A stretch of 15,887 nt of DNA from Oscillospiraceae bacterium (GCA_017557265.1 JAFZAM010000145.1:1-15887); one strand, 5' to 3'. Shown: positions 1 through 7,743, numbered from the stretch's first letter. Notes: generated by a model from the sequence alone, not told the origin. A program made the numbers and translations.

Positions 1-319
1 CTTTATTGAGTGAAACGCGTTTTGGCTCAGCGGACATGATGATAAATCCGTTCTGCTCCAAAGTGCGCGCGACTTCATTCATATCTGTGCTTTCGGGGAT
101 CTCGATCATCACGTCGATGATGTTCTTCGCCCATATTCCCTTAACGGCCGTGCTTCCTATATGGCTTACTCTGTCAACAGGACAGTTCGACAAAAGAGCT
201 TTTATCGAAGCCTCTATCTCGTTATAGCGGCTCTCCCACCTGCCGTCAGGAGGAACAAGGGAGACGGGAAACAGCTCCCACAGTTCTTCCAGCGTCATTT
301 CAGAAAGTTCTTTGCCCAT
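1..319 (-). CDS. GrpB/UPF0157 family protein, 5' part (runs off window)
   Basis: This is the first 106 codons of a minus-strand gene whose 3' end lies outside the window. Residues 53-71 contain HIGSTAVKGIWAKNIIDV, which matches the hallmark HIGSTSVPGL-AKPIID motif of the GrpB/UPF0157 family. That family has a nucleotidyltransferase-like fold, and its cellular role is poorly defined. Two usually conserved prolines are replaced here (K60, N66). The ATG at 319 is preceded by GAGG (328-331) with an 8-nt spacer, which supports this start. A TATAAT promoter lies immediately upstream, so the gene is probably monocistronic or the first of a transcript leaving the window. Family call is firm; substrate is unknown. 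Confidence 0.85.
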   Translation of the reverse strand, partial: MGKELSEMTLEELWELFPVSLVPPDGRWESRYNEIEASIKALLSNCPVDRVSHIGSTAVKGIWAKNIIDVMIEIPESTDMNEVARTLEQNGFIIMSAEPKRVSLNK

Positions 320-336
320 AATAAAAACCTCAAAAA

Positions 337-350
337 CCCGATTCGTCGGG
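337..350. repeat. Perfect palindrome CCCGA-TTCG-TCGGG at the grpB-like transcription start
   Basis: The arms CCCGA (337-341) and TCGGG (346-350) are perfectly complementary around TTCG. On the minus strand the stem is followed by TTTTT. It spans about -3 to +11 relative to the start site predicted from the TATAAT at 354-359. It could be a small operator, an attenuator or chance. Confidence 0.3.
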
Positions 351-353
351 ATA

Positions 354-382
354 ATTATACCTTGCTGCGACGCCGAAAACAA
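354..382 (-). promoter_or_regulatory. Promoter of the GrpB-like gene
   Basis: On the minus strand TTGTTT (377-382) and a perfect TATAAT (354-359) are separated by 17 bp. The predicted start is near 347, giving a leader of about 28 nt. The promoter sits directly after the tRNA terminator hairpin. Confidence 0.6.
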
Positions 383-386
383 CAAG

Positions 387-424
387 AAACCTCTCTTGTC
401 TTTGCAGACAAAAGAGGTTTTTTT
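387..424 (-). terminator. Terminator of tRNA-Ser (possibly bidirectional)
   Basis: The arms AAACCTCT (387-394) and AGAGGTTT (413-420) pair perfectly. After one mismatch they continue as TTGTC/GACAA (396-400/407-411) around a TTTGCA loop. The hairpin begins about 7 nt after the tRNA CCA end. The T run is stronger on the plus strand (418-424) than on the minus (TTTCTTGTTGTTTT), but no plus-strand gene precedes it, so its likely use is ending the tRNA transcript. Confidence 0.75.
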
Positions 425-426
425 GA

Positions 427-515
427 TGGCGGAGGGTGCAGGATTCGAACCCGCGTGAGCTTTCACTCTAACGGTTTTCAAGACCGCCCCGTTATGACCG
501 CTTCGGTAACCCTCC
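427..515 (-). tRNA. tRNA-Ser (anticodon UGA)
   Basis: This is an 89-nt class II tRNA. Acceptor GGAGGGT pairs with ACCCTCC, followed by discriminator G and an encoded CCA (427-429). The anticodon loop CTTGAAA is closed by GCGGT/ACCGT, which puts anticodon TGA at 480-478. A long variable arm (TTAGAGTGAAAGCTCAC region) is typical of serine tRNAs. The T arm is GCGGG-TTCGAAT-CCTGC. It reads UCA and, by wobble, other UCN codons. Confidence 0.96.
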
Positions 516-537
516 GTATGTTCTTTGAGCAAATCGT

Positions 538-566
538 ATGATAGCACACGCATCGCGCCTTGTCAA
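538..566 (-). promoter_or_regulatory. Promoter of tRNA-Ser
   Basis: The minus strand carries a perfect TTGACA (561-566), a 17-bp spacer and TATCAT (538-543), the arrangement of a strong housekeeping sigma promoter. The tRNA 5' end lies 22 bp downstream of the -10. The -35 is only 6 bp from the terminator of the operon upstream. Confidence 0.85.
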
Positions 567-572
567 ACTAAC

Positions 573-605
573 GACCCGCCCTCTTTCACGAGAAGAGGGC
601 GGGTC
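573..605 (-). terminator. Terminator hairpin after the efflux/SLH operon
   Basis: A perfect 13-bp GC-rich inverted repeat (573-585 with 593-605) surrounds a 7-nt loop, 14 nt beyond the SLH gene stop. The following minus-strand sequence, GTTAGTTTG, is only a weak U tract, but the stem is very stable. It separates the operon from the tRNA promoter. Confidence 0.75.
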
Positions 606-619
606 TGTCATTACGCGAT

Positions 620-2833
620 TTATTCGGCGACAATTACGCGGACCATGCCGCCCTGCTCAGGCGCCTTGTCGAAGTATATCCGGAGCGAATTGGACGCCGT
701 CCGCACTTCGTCGACGGTCGCGACCCACGTCCCGGTATCCTTGATATAGCACTGCACGTCGGACGAGACGGGATAATACGTGCCTCCGGCTACGGCGTAC
801 CCTTCGAGGAAATCCGCGCGCGTGACGGCGGCGCTCGAGAGAGGAACGTAGGAGATCGCGTAATCGGAGTCGAACGCGACGCCGCCGAAGGTCCCGTTCA
901 GTCCGGTCGTATAGAACGTGCAGTTAAAGAGTCCGGTGTCGCCGCGGGAATTGGAGACGCCCACGCCCTCCGTCTCCTCCGGCTCGTCGCCGAACGAGAA
1001 GTCGTAGACGGCGCCGACCCAGATGAGGCCGTATTCATAGCTAAGGCCGGTCACGTTATTGAGAACTATGACGTTTACCCGGCCCGCCGTGTCGTATTCC
1101 GCGTGGGCGACGGAGGACGGCGTCACGGACGTTATATCCGAGAGCTCGACGCGGCGGACGCTCCTGCCGTTTACGCTGTCGTATACGGCGCAGGAGGCCG
1201 CGAGCTGCGCGTCGCCGAGCATCCTCGTCTCGAGATAGAGCGTCTTGCCGGGAGCTGCAAGATCAAGCTTGACGAGCGAGAGCTTGCCCGCGTCGACGGA
1301 CCTGACCTTGACGAGCCTTCCGACGAGCGAGGAATAGTTCCCGGAGACGGGCGCTGAGAGCTCCATGCCGTTAAAGAGCGTGACGCTCGCGGAGTCTGTC
1401 GACGCCTGCGTGCAGAGCGCGACGGGCTCGCCGACGACTTTGCCGGAGCTCACGACGCCGCCTACGCGCATGTCGGCTGTGAAGAGCAGGGTTATCCTCG
1501 CGCCCTTGGAAAACGCGGTGATATCGTCGCGCGCGGGCCCGTAGAGCTCGAACTCGGTCCCGAGCATATTGATCTTCGTCGGGGTCTCGTAGTTGGGCCA
1601 CGCGCTCTCGTAGTAACCCGTTAGGCGAAAGTCCGAGGCGAAGAACGTCCGGCTCGCCTTGTCGCAGGTCACGACGTCGTAGGGCTTGAGGTCGGAGACC
1701 GCCGAGAGCGTGCCGTTTTTATAGAGGACGAACGAGCCGCTCTGGTCGAGGCCGAACATCACGGCGAGCGTCGAGAGGCTCGCAGGCGCGCTTTCGAGAA
1801 CGACTATGTCCTTGCCCGCCGAGGCGTTCGCGCCGACTGTAACGAGCACGCAATCGCCGTAGGAGTCATAATACGCCGTCATGACGGCGCCGGGCCTTAT
1901 GGAGATCCACGCGGACTCGTAGTCGACGGGCCTGCCGTCCACAACGACGACGGTCTCCTCGCCGATGACGTGCCTGCCGCCGTCGGTATCGAGGATATAG
2001 GTATACTTGGACTCGGCCACGGTCACGGAGCGCGCAGTGTACGCCTCGGTCGGTATGGCGGCTCTGACGTGGCCCCTGGCGTCCGTGACGAGGCGGCAGA
2101 CCGTGCCGACCATGTTCGTCTCAGGCGTAAACTCGGCCGTCAGTTCTTTTATGACGCCGTCGCACACCGCTGTCATCTTATTGCCGCCGACGGCGATGAT
2201 AACGGCATTGTCTGACAGGCCTCCGTAGACCGTTTCGGCAAAGACGGCTCCGCCCGTCGTCTCGCAAAGGAGCATGTTGTTGAAAAGTCTGACGGCCTGA
2301 GCGCGGGTCAGGACGCTGTCTCTGCCGAGCGAAGGCAGCCCGTCGCTGAGGCCTATCTTGGCAGCCTCGGCGATATAGCCCTGCGGCCAGGGAAGAACGA
2401 AATCCGTATCTTTATATCCGAGGGCGCGCATGAGGACCGTTACGGCCTCGCCGAAATAGATATTCTTTCTCGGAGCGAAGCTCCCGTCGCCTATGCCGAG
2501 GACGATGCCGTTTCTCGCGCAGTAGTGCACGACGCCGGAAAACCAGTCGCTCGCTCGGACGTCGGTGAATATGGAGCTCGCCGCGTACTGGGCTGCCTCG
2601 CCCTGCTTGGCGAGGATATGGACCGTCATCTTGCAAAACTCCGCGCGGGTAAAGAAACCCTCCGGCATGAAGCGCCCGTCGCCGACGCCGTTGATGACGT
2701 CGAGCTGCTCGAGCACGGAGGCGCGGCGCGCGAGGTCGGGGTCCGTTATGTCGGAAAACGACGCTCCCGCTCCGACGCTGAGCGCTCCGAGGAGCATGAC
2801 GGCCGCGAGAAGGGCGGCAAGTATCTTTTTCAT
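620..2833 (-). CDS. Secreted S-layer homology (SLH) domain protein
   Basis: 737 residues. A signal peptide (about 1-24, MKK start, hydrophobic core, GAGA end) is followed by three SLH-like units at roughly 26-72 (FSDI...GRFMPEGFFTRAEF), 88-138 (FTDV...WFSG...GDGSFAPRKNIYFGEA) and 145-190 (GYI...LTRAQAVRLFNNM). SLH domains bind pyruvylated secondary wall polymer, so the protein should be held non-covalently on the wall. Residues 200-737 match nothing I recognise; they look beta-rich and polar. The ATG has AGGAGG (2841-2846) 7 nt upstream, and that RBS overlaps the permease stop at 2845, so translation is probably coupled. As last gene of an efflux operon it may be a surface partner of the pump; that is inference. 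Confidence 0.9.
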   Translation of the reverse strand: MKKILAALLAAVMLLGALSVGAGASFSDITDPDLARRASVLEQLDVINGVGDGRFMPEGFFTRAEFCKMTVHILAKQGEAAQYAASSIFTDVRASDWFSGVVHYCARNGIVLGIGDGSFAPRKNIYFGEAVTVLMRALGYKDTDFVLPWPQGYIAEAAKIGLSDGLPSLGRDSVLTRAQAVRLFNNMLLCETTGGAVFAETVYGGLSDNAVIIAVGGNKMTAVCDGVIKELTAEFTPETNMVGTVCRLVTDARGHVRAAIPTEAYTARSVTVAESKYTYILDTDGGRHVIGEETVVVVDGRPVDYESAWISIRPGAVMTAYYDSYGDCVLVTVGANASAGKDIVVLESAPASLSTLAVMFGLDQSGSFVLYKNGTLSAVSDLKPYDVVTCDKASRTFFASDFRLTGYYESAWPNYETPTKINMLGTEFELYGPARDDITAFSKGARITLLFTADMRVGGVVSSGKVVGEPVALCTQASTDSASVTLFNGMELSAPVSGNYSSLVGRLVKVRSVDAGKLSLVKLDLAAPGKTLYLETRMLGDAQLAASCAVYDSVNGRSVRRVELSDITSVTPSSVAHAEYDTAGRVNVIVLNNVTGLSYEYGLIWVGAVYDFSFGDEPEETEGVGVSNSRGDTGLFNCTFYTTGLNGTFGGVAFDSDYAISYVPLSSAAVTRADFLEGYAVAGGTYYPVSSDVQCYIKDTGTWVATVDEVRTASNSLRIYFDKAPEQGGMVRVIVAE

Positions 2834-2844
2834 CCGTATACCTC

Positions 2845-4056
2845 CTATTCGCCTCGAAGGGCCTCGACCGGCTGAAGGCCGGACGCCCTTATGGCGGGGT
2901 AAGCTCCGAAAAGTATCCCTATCAGCACGGAGACGCCGGCGGCGCCGAGGCCTATGCCCATGCTGGGATACAGAGTCATGTTAAAAAGCACCTTGCCGAG
3001 GATGACCGTCCCCAGCGCGCCGACTGCAATGCCGATGAGGCCACCCACGAAGGAAAGCACGCTCGATTCTATGAGGAACTGCCCCACTATCGTTCTGCGC
3101 TCGGCGCCGATGGCCTTTCTTATGCCTATCTCGCGCGTGCGCTCCTTGACGGTCACGAGCATGATGTTCATAATGCCAATGCCGCCGACGAGCAGCGCTA
3201 TGCCTGCTATGCCGCCGAGGACTATCTTCAGCATCCTCGTCTCCTCGTTGGTCGAGTCGATGTACGTGTTGGAGCTGTAGACGTCGTAGTAGCCGTTATC
3301 CTGCGTTATGCGGCCCGAAAACCAGTTGCCGAGGTAGGATATGGCCTTCGTCGTACTCTCCTTGTCCTTGGCCTTGACGATGAAGGAGTTTATCTGCATA
3401 GAAGGCTCGAGGATGCGCTTGACCGTATACGGGACGACTATCGCGCCGTCATAGTACTGGTGCATCCACTCGTCGCCGTTTGCGCCGCCGTCTTCCCCGT
3501 AGAGGGGCTTGTATACGCCGATGACGGTGAAGCGCTCGCCCTTTATGAGTATGTTCTTCCCCACAGGGTCTTCGTAGTTAAAGAGCTTTTCCCGGGCGTA
3601 GTCGCCGAGCACGCAGACGCGGTTGGCGTTCTTGACGTCAATATACGAAAGGTCGCGCCCGGAGTCGAGGACGAAGCCGCTGCATATCGAGTACTGGTCG
3701 CTGCCGAGGAATATCTGGGAGTCCTGCAGGCGCTTCGTGCCGTGCTGGATGTTCCCGCCCCATATCGAGGCCGACGGCGTCACGCCGTCTATGTATTCGT
3801 CGAGCGACTGACAGTAGGTATATAGCTCGTCCTCGAGGCTCTTGTTGGAGCCCCAGAGGTAGTAGTCGATCTGTATCTTGTTCTCGCCCTGCTTTGCCCA
3901 GTAGTCCATCATCTGGTCGCGGTAGCCCTGGACGAGCGATACGAGGATTATGACTGCGGCGACGCCGATTATGATGCCGAGCATCGTCAGGAACGAGCGG
4001 CCCTTTTTGGCCGATATCGCCTTGAAGGCGATGCGGAAGGACTGGATAAATCTCAT
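2845..4056 (-). CDS. MacB/FtsX-type ABC transporter permease
   Basis: 403 residues with the MacB layout. A cytoplasmic N-terminus (RIAFKAISAKKGRSFLTMLG) leads into TM1 at about 22-44. A large extracytoplasmic MacB_PCD-like domain follows (about 45-272). Three C-terminal helices lie near 276-300, 330-355 and 366-386. The FtsX signature GIMNIMLVTVKERTREIG begins at 294. Such permeases act as homodimers with the ATPase and adaptor. They pass force to the extracytoplasmic side and expel peptides, lipids or drugs rather than moving solutes through a classical channel. The start ATG overlaps the ATPase stop by 4 bp (ATGA), with GGGAGG 7 nt upstream, so the two are co-translated. Substrate cannot be told from sequence. 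Confidence 0.93.
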   Translation of the reverse strand: MRFIQSFRIAFKAISAKKGRSFLTMLGIIIGVAAVIILVSLVQGYRDQMMDYWAKQGENKIQIDYYLWGSNKSLEDELYTYCQSLDEYIDGVTPSASIWGGNIQHGTKRLQDSQIFLGSDQYSICSGFVLDSGRDLSYIDVKNANRVCVLGDYAREKLFNYEDPVGKNILIKGERFTVIGVYKPLYGEDGGANGDEWMHQYYDGAIVVPYTVKRILEPSMQINSFIVKAKDKESTTKAISYLGNWFSGRITQDNGYYDVYSSNTYIDSTNEETRMLKIVLGGIAGIALLVGGIGIMNIMLVTVKERTREIGIRKAIGAERRTIVGQFLIESSVLSFVGGLIGIAVGALGTVILGKVLFNMTLYPSMGIGLGAAGVSVLIGILFGAYPAIRASGLQPVEALRGE

Positions 4057-4754
4057 GAGGTCGCCTCCCCCGCCGCGGCGGAATCCGAGACGATCTGCCC
4101 GTCTTTGATCCTTACGACACGCTCGGCCGAGGCCGCGATGCCGTCGTCGTGCGTTATGAGTATGACCGTCGAGCCGGAGGAGTGCAGCTCGCGCAGGAGC
4201 GCCATGACGTCGGCGGAGGTGCGGCTGTCGAGGTTGCCGGTCGGCTCGTCGGCGAGTATGAGCGGCGGCTTCGAGGCGAGCGCCCTCGCTATCGCGACGC
4301 GCTGCTGCTGGCCGCCGGACATCTCCTTCGGATGGTGGTGCATGCGGTCGTAGAGCCCGACCTTCTCCAGCGCCTGCTCGGCCAGATCGCGGCGCTCGGA
4401 CGGCCTCGTGCCCCTGTAAATGAGCGGCAGCTCGACGTTTTCGAGCGCGGTCAGGTCCTCGATGAGGTTGAAGCCCTGGAAGATGAAGCCTATCTCGCGG
4501 TTGCGTATGCGCGAGAGCTCGTGGTCGGTCATCTCGGTTATCTCCTCCCCGTCGAGCGAATACTCGCCGTAGGTCGGGATATCGAGACAGCCGATGACGT
4601 TCATGAGCGTGCTCTTGCCGGAGCCGGACGCGCCGATTATGGCGACGAACTCCCTGCGGTCTATCTGCAGAGTGACGCCGTTTAAAGCGCGCACCTCGCT
4701 GTCGAGGCCCTCGTTATATATCTTGTAGACGTTTTTTATATCGATAAGACTCAT
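4053..4754 (-). CDS. MacB/LolD-type ABC transporter ATPase
   Basis: 233 residues, the full length for the family. Visible motifs are Walker A GASGSGKST (41-49), Q-loop Q93 in FQGFNL, signature SGGQQ (146-150), Walker B LILADE with D169 and catalytic E170, D-loop NLDS (174-177) and switch H202 in ITHDD. It belongs to the o228/MacB/LolD group and should energise the permease encoded immediately after it. The ATG lies 9 nt after the adaptor stop. No convincing Shine-Dalgarno precedes it, so it probably depends on ribosomes finishing the adaptor. All catalytic residues are intact. Confidence 0.95.
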   Translation of the reverse strand: MSLIDIKNVYKIYNEGLDSEVRALNGVTLQIDRREFVAIIGASGSGKSTLMNVIGCLDIPTYGEYSLDGEEITEMTDHELSRIRNREIGFIFQGFNLIEDLTALENVELPLIYRGTRPSERRDLAEQALEKVGLYDRMHHHPKEMSGGQQQRVAIARALASKPPLILADEPTGNLDSRTSADVMALLRELHSSGSTVILITHDDGIAASAERVVRIKDGQIVSDSAAAGEATS

Positions 4755-4763
4755 GGCAGACAG

Positions 4764-6416
4764 TTAACCGAAAAGCATTCCGGAATTCTCCCAGCTGTTG
4801 GCCGAATCCGTGATGTAGGCCGTGAAGACCTCCATATCCTCCGTCACGCCCGAGAGTATCTCCACGACGCGCTCGTCTGAGAGTCCCGTCACGACGGGCA
4901 CGGCGGTAAAGCCCTCGGGCACGATGCCGTCTTCAAGCTCCACGGCGCCCTCGAAGCCCTCTCCGCGCACGAAGAGGCACGGGCCGTACTCCGTATACTT
5001 GACGGCCTCGGTCGGTGCGAGCACGCAGTCGTCGCTCTGGCTGCCCATGATACTGTAGGAGCAGTACATGCCGCTCTTGATGTTGCCGTCGTAGTTTTCT
5101 ATCTCTATCGTCGCGGGGAAATATGCGACGCCGTAGTCGCTCTGACCCTGCATGCTCACGTTGATGACCGTGCCCGAATAATAGAGCTCAGTCCCGGAAT
5201 AAAGCGTCACGTCGACGTACGTCCCGACCGATACGTTCGCGACGTCCTGCCCGTCTATCTGCGCCTCGAGGTACATCTTCGAGGTGTCGGCTATGGTTAT
5301 CGCGGCGCCCGGGGCGACCTCCTCGCCCTCGATGAGACTGCAGGCCATGACCGTCCCGGATATCGGCGCGGTCGCGGAATACCCGTCGAAGAGCTTCATG
5401 GCCTCCTCGACGTCCTGCTCGCGCTCCTCCACTACGGCCTGAGCGGCGGCGACGTTCTCATTGAGGCGCCTCAGCTGCTCGGAGTAGTCGTCCGCGTCGA
5501 GCTTGACGAGGAGCTGGCCGTAATTGACTCTCAGGTAGTTCTTCATATCGACCCGCGCCGCCGTGCCGGAGGCCTCGGCCTTTACGGGAGTCTGCTTTAT
5601 GTATTCAAGCTCGCCGCTCTCATAGGAATAGAGCAGCTCGCCGGAATCCGCGGTCACGATGCCGGAGGCGATCATGCCCTCGGTGAGCGTTCCCGGATTG
5701 GTCGCGACTATGATGACCTCGAAGAGCTTGCCGCCTTCGGGCGTGATGCGCTCTATCATCGTCACGCTGTCGACTCTCGCGTTGAGCAGGCTCATCGTCG
5801 CGGGGATGCTTATCGCCGCGTACATGCCGGCTCTTATCTCGCCCGCGTAGGCGTAGGAGAAGTACTGCGTGAGCTTGACCTTTGAGTCGTCGACGAGCGT
5901 CGCTATTACCTGACCCTTGTATACGCTGTCGCCCTCGCGGACATCGCAGTTGATGAGCTTGCCGGAAGCAGGCGCGGTGATGTTCAGCTTCGCCTGCTCG
6001 GAATAGAGCTCGCTGAGCTGCTTTCTGGCGTCGTCGAGGCTGCTCTGAGCCGCCTCGAGGTTCTTCTTCGCCGCGTCGACGGCCTTCTGCGCCTCTGTCG
6101 GCTCGACCTCATAGAGGAGCTGCCCCGCTTCGACGTAGTCGCCAACGGAACAGTAAACGGCCTCGACTAGACCCTTCTGCGTGACGGGTATGGTCTCGCT
6201 CTGGGCGGGCGTCGTGATGCCGCTGCCCTCGATCATCTTCACGATCGAGCCGCGGTAGGTCCAGTCAGTCATGACGGTCTTCGTCACCTTGTCCTTGGCA
6301 AAAAGCTTGGCAAGCAGGAATACGAGCGCGGCTATCACGGCGAGCACTATGACCGTGACGACGATGCGCTTTACCGTCTTTTTTCTTTTTCTGCCCGATC
6401 TCTTTCGCTGTTCCAT
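4764..6416 (-). CDS. HlyD/MacA-like efflux adaptor with duplicated module
   Basis: 550 residues. A basic N-terminus (RKRSGRKRKK) precedes one membrane anchor (about 18-40); the rest should be extracytoplasmic. Two successive modules are visible. The first has a lipoyl half (75-107), helical hairpin (107-145), second lipoyl half (146-175) and beta-barrel-like part (178-255). The second has lipoyl (272-308), hairpin (309-345), lipoyl (346-377) and barrel (380-460). A membrane-proximal-like end follows (465-535). A typical MacA has one such module, so this protein is longer than usual. The hairpins are short, as expected in monoderms where no TolC is reached. GGAGGT (6421-6426) lies 4 nt before the ATG. 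It is first of the four-gene operon and links to the MacB-like pair downstream. Confidence 0.9.
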   Translation of the reverse strand: MEQRKRSGRKRKKTVKRIVVTVIVLAVIAALVFLLAKLFAKDKVTKTVMTDWTYRGSIVKMIEGSGITTPAQSETIPVTQKGLVEAVYCSVGDYVEAGQLLYEVEPTEAQKAVDAAKKNLEAAQSSLDDARKQLSELYSEQAKLNITAPASGKLINCDVREGDSVYKGQVIATLVDDSKVKLTQYFSYAYAGEIRAGMYAAISIPATMSLLNARVDSVTMIERITPEGGKLFEVIIVATNPGTLTEGMIASGIVTADSGELLYSYESGELEYIKQTPVKAEASGTAARVDMKNYLRVNYGQLLVKLDADDYSEQLRRLNENVAAAQAVVEEREQDVEEAMKLFDGYSATAPISGTVMACSLIEGEEVAPGAAITIADTSKMYLEAQIDGQDVANVSVGTYVDVTLYSGTELYYSGTVINVSMQGQSDYGVAYFPATIEIENYDGNIKSGMYCSYSIMGSQSDDCVLAPTEAVKYTEYGPCLFVRGEGFEGAVELEDGIVPEGFTAVPVVTGLSDERVVEILSGVTEDMEVFTAYITDSANSWENSGMLFG

Positions 6417-6514
6417 GGCGACCTCCGGATGAGGCGCGAGCGCCTCCGTGAATGATAAACCGCAAACGGTCTTGTTATTTGACGTTATTTCGCGGCAAAA
6501 AGTTGCATTTTTAT

Positions 6515-6542
6515 TTGATTATAGCACATTATATGGTATACT
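6515..6542 (+). promoter_or_regulatory. Promoter of the chromate-transporter pair
   Basis: TTGATT (6515-6520), 16 bp, then TATACT (6537-6542). The predicted start is near 6549, giving a leader of about 40 nt before the TTG start at 6590. The -35 overlaps the opposite-strand -10. Confidence 0.55.
6518..6526 (-). promoter_or_regulatory. Extended -10 promoter of the efflux/SLH operon
   Basis: The minus strand reads TGCTATAAT, an extended -10 (TGN plus perfect TATAAT at 6518-6523). No good -35 lies 16-18 bp upstream, which the TG motif can offset. A second TATAAT at 6528-6533 is an alternative. The start would be near 6511, giving a leader of about 95 nt. Confidence 0.5.
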
Positions 6543-6549
6543 TGCTATA
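6520..6549. promoter_or_regulatory. Inverted repeat in the divergent promoter region (candidate operator)
   Basis: TATAGCA (6520-6526) and TGCTATA (6543-6549) are perfect complements separated by 16 bp. Together they enclose the plus-strand -10 and overlap the minus-strand -10. A repressor bound here could control both directions. No regulator gene is in the window. Confidence 0.4.
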
Positions 6550-6589
6550 TATTTTATCGGAATATCTTGTTTTCGGGAGTGTTTTTGCG

Positions 6590-7180
6590 TTGACGGAGAA
6601 AAAACCGCCGAAGTTCATACGGATTCTGCTCATTTTCCTCTCCTCGCTGAAGATGGGCGTCGTCACGTTCGGCGGCGGGCTCGCGATGATCCCCGTCATC
6701 GAGCACGAGTACTGCGACAGATTCGGCTGGGTCTCCAAGGACGAGATCGGCGATATAACCGCCGTCGCGCAGTCGCTTCCGGGCATGATAGCCGTCAACG
6801 CGAGCATGCTCGCGGCGTACAAGGCGGACGGCGCCGTCGCGGCCGTCGCCGCGGGGATAGGCTGCGTCATCCCGAGCCTCGTCATTCTGTGTATCGTCGC
6901 CGTCTTCTACGGCGCGTTCATCACCAATCCCTACGTGCGCGGAGCCCTTCGCGGCATCTCCGGCGCGGTCGTCGCGCTGTTTATAAAGTCGCTCGTCAGG
7001 ATGCTCAAAAACGGCGTCGTCGACGTCTGGACGCTCATTCTGTTCGTCGCCGCGGCGGTCCTCATTTTCGTCTTCCCGTCGCTGAACGTCATCTTCATCA
7101 TCCTCGGCGGAGGCGTCGTCGGCTTTCTCGTCTACTACGTCATCCTGAGGCGCGGAAGGGGGTCTCGCGGCGATGGCTGA
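6590..7180 (+). CDS. Chromate transporter (CHR family), short subunit 1
   Basis: 196 residues from a TTG start. The CHR motifs are clear: FGGG at 27-30 in the first helix, GLAMIPVIEHEY after it, and QSLPGMIAVN (61-70), the counterpart of the usual AQxxPGPxAxN. The reading frame stays open back to an ATG at 6452, but that start lies upstream of the predicted promoter, has no RBS and adds a non-family extension. The TTG at 6590 has GGGAG (6575-6579) and gives the usual length. It overlaps the next gene by 8 bp; paired short CHR proteins normally work together as the two halves of one transporter. Family members carry chromate out of the cell, but the natural anion here is unproven. Confidence 0.88.
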   Translation: MTEKKPPKFIRILLIFLSSLKMGVVTFGGGLAMIPVIEHEYCDRFGWVSKDEIGDITAVAQSLPGMIAVNASMLAAYKADGAVAAVAAGIGCVIPSLVILCIVAVFYGAFITNPYVRGALRGISGAVVALFIKSLVRMLKNGVVDVWTLILFVAAAVLIFVFPSLNVIFIILGGGVVGFLVYYVILRRGRGSRGDG

Positions 7181-7727
7181 GCTGCTCACTCTTTTCTGGA
7201 TCTTCTGCAAGATAGGGCTCTTTACGATAGGCGGCGGGATGGCGATGCTGCCTCTCGTCCAGCAGGAGCTCGTCCGACGCGGGCTCATGACGATGAGCGA
7301 GAGCGTCGATATGGTCGCGATCTCTCAGATGACGCCGGGACCCTTCGCGGCCAACTGCGCGACCTTCGTCGGCATGAGGCTCTACGGCGTGCCCGGAGCG
7401 ATAGCGGCCACGGCGGGCGTCATACTCCCCTCTCTGATCATCTGCCTCATCGTCGCGAAGATATGGCAGAAGTTCAACAGATCCCCGCTCGTAAAGTCCG
7501 TTCTGTCCGGCCTCAAGCCCGTCGTCGCGGCGCTCGTGCTGTCCGGACTCGTCTCGGTCGCGGCCTCGGCACTCTTTCCCGGCGGCTTCGCGTTTTCCTT
7601 CGCCGCGCTCGATATCCACGTTCTCATCATAGCCGCCGTGCTCGCCGTCGCGATGCTCAAGACGAAGGTCAGCCCCGTTCTGCTCATCCTCGCTGCAGGC
7701 GTGTACGGAGCGATATTCCTCAGGTAA
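7173..7727 (+). CDS. Chromate transporter (CHR family), short subunit 2
   Basis: 184 residues, full length for a short CHR protein. GLFTIGGGMAMLPLVQQELV (15-34) and SQMTPGPFAAN (51-61) match the two family motifs better than subunit 1 does, with the canonical PGP retained. About five or six hydrophobic helices follow. The ATG lies within the end of subunit 1 (8-bp overlap), with GGAAGGGGG around 7154-7162 as RBS, so the pair is translationally linked. It ends 17 bp before a strong terminator. Likely membrane anion transporter forming a heterodimer with subunit 1. Confidence 0.92.
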   Translation: MAELLTLFWIFCKIGLFTIGGGMAMLPLVQQELVRRGLMTMSESVDMVAISQMTPGPFAANCATFVGMRLYGVPGAIAATAGVILPSLIICLIVAKIWQKFNRSPLVKSVLSGLKPVVAALVLSGLVSVAASALFPGGFAFSFAALDIHVLIIAAVLAVAMLKTKVSPVLLILAAGVYGAIFLR

Positions 7728-7743
7728 ATAAATAGAACAAACG

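Noticed and set aside
6554..7288. Minus-strand open frame opposite the CHR genes
   Set aside because: Its product is a low-complexity D/E/R-rich chain, a shadow of the clear CHR reading frame, and it would cross the efflux promoter.
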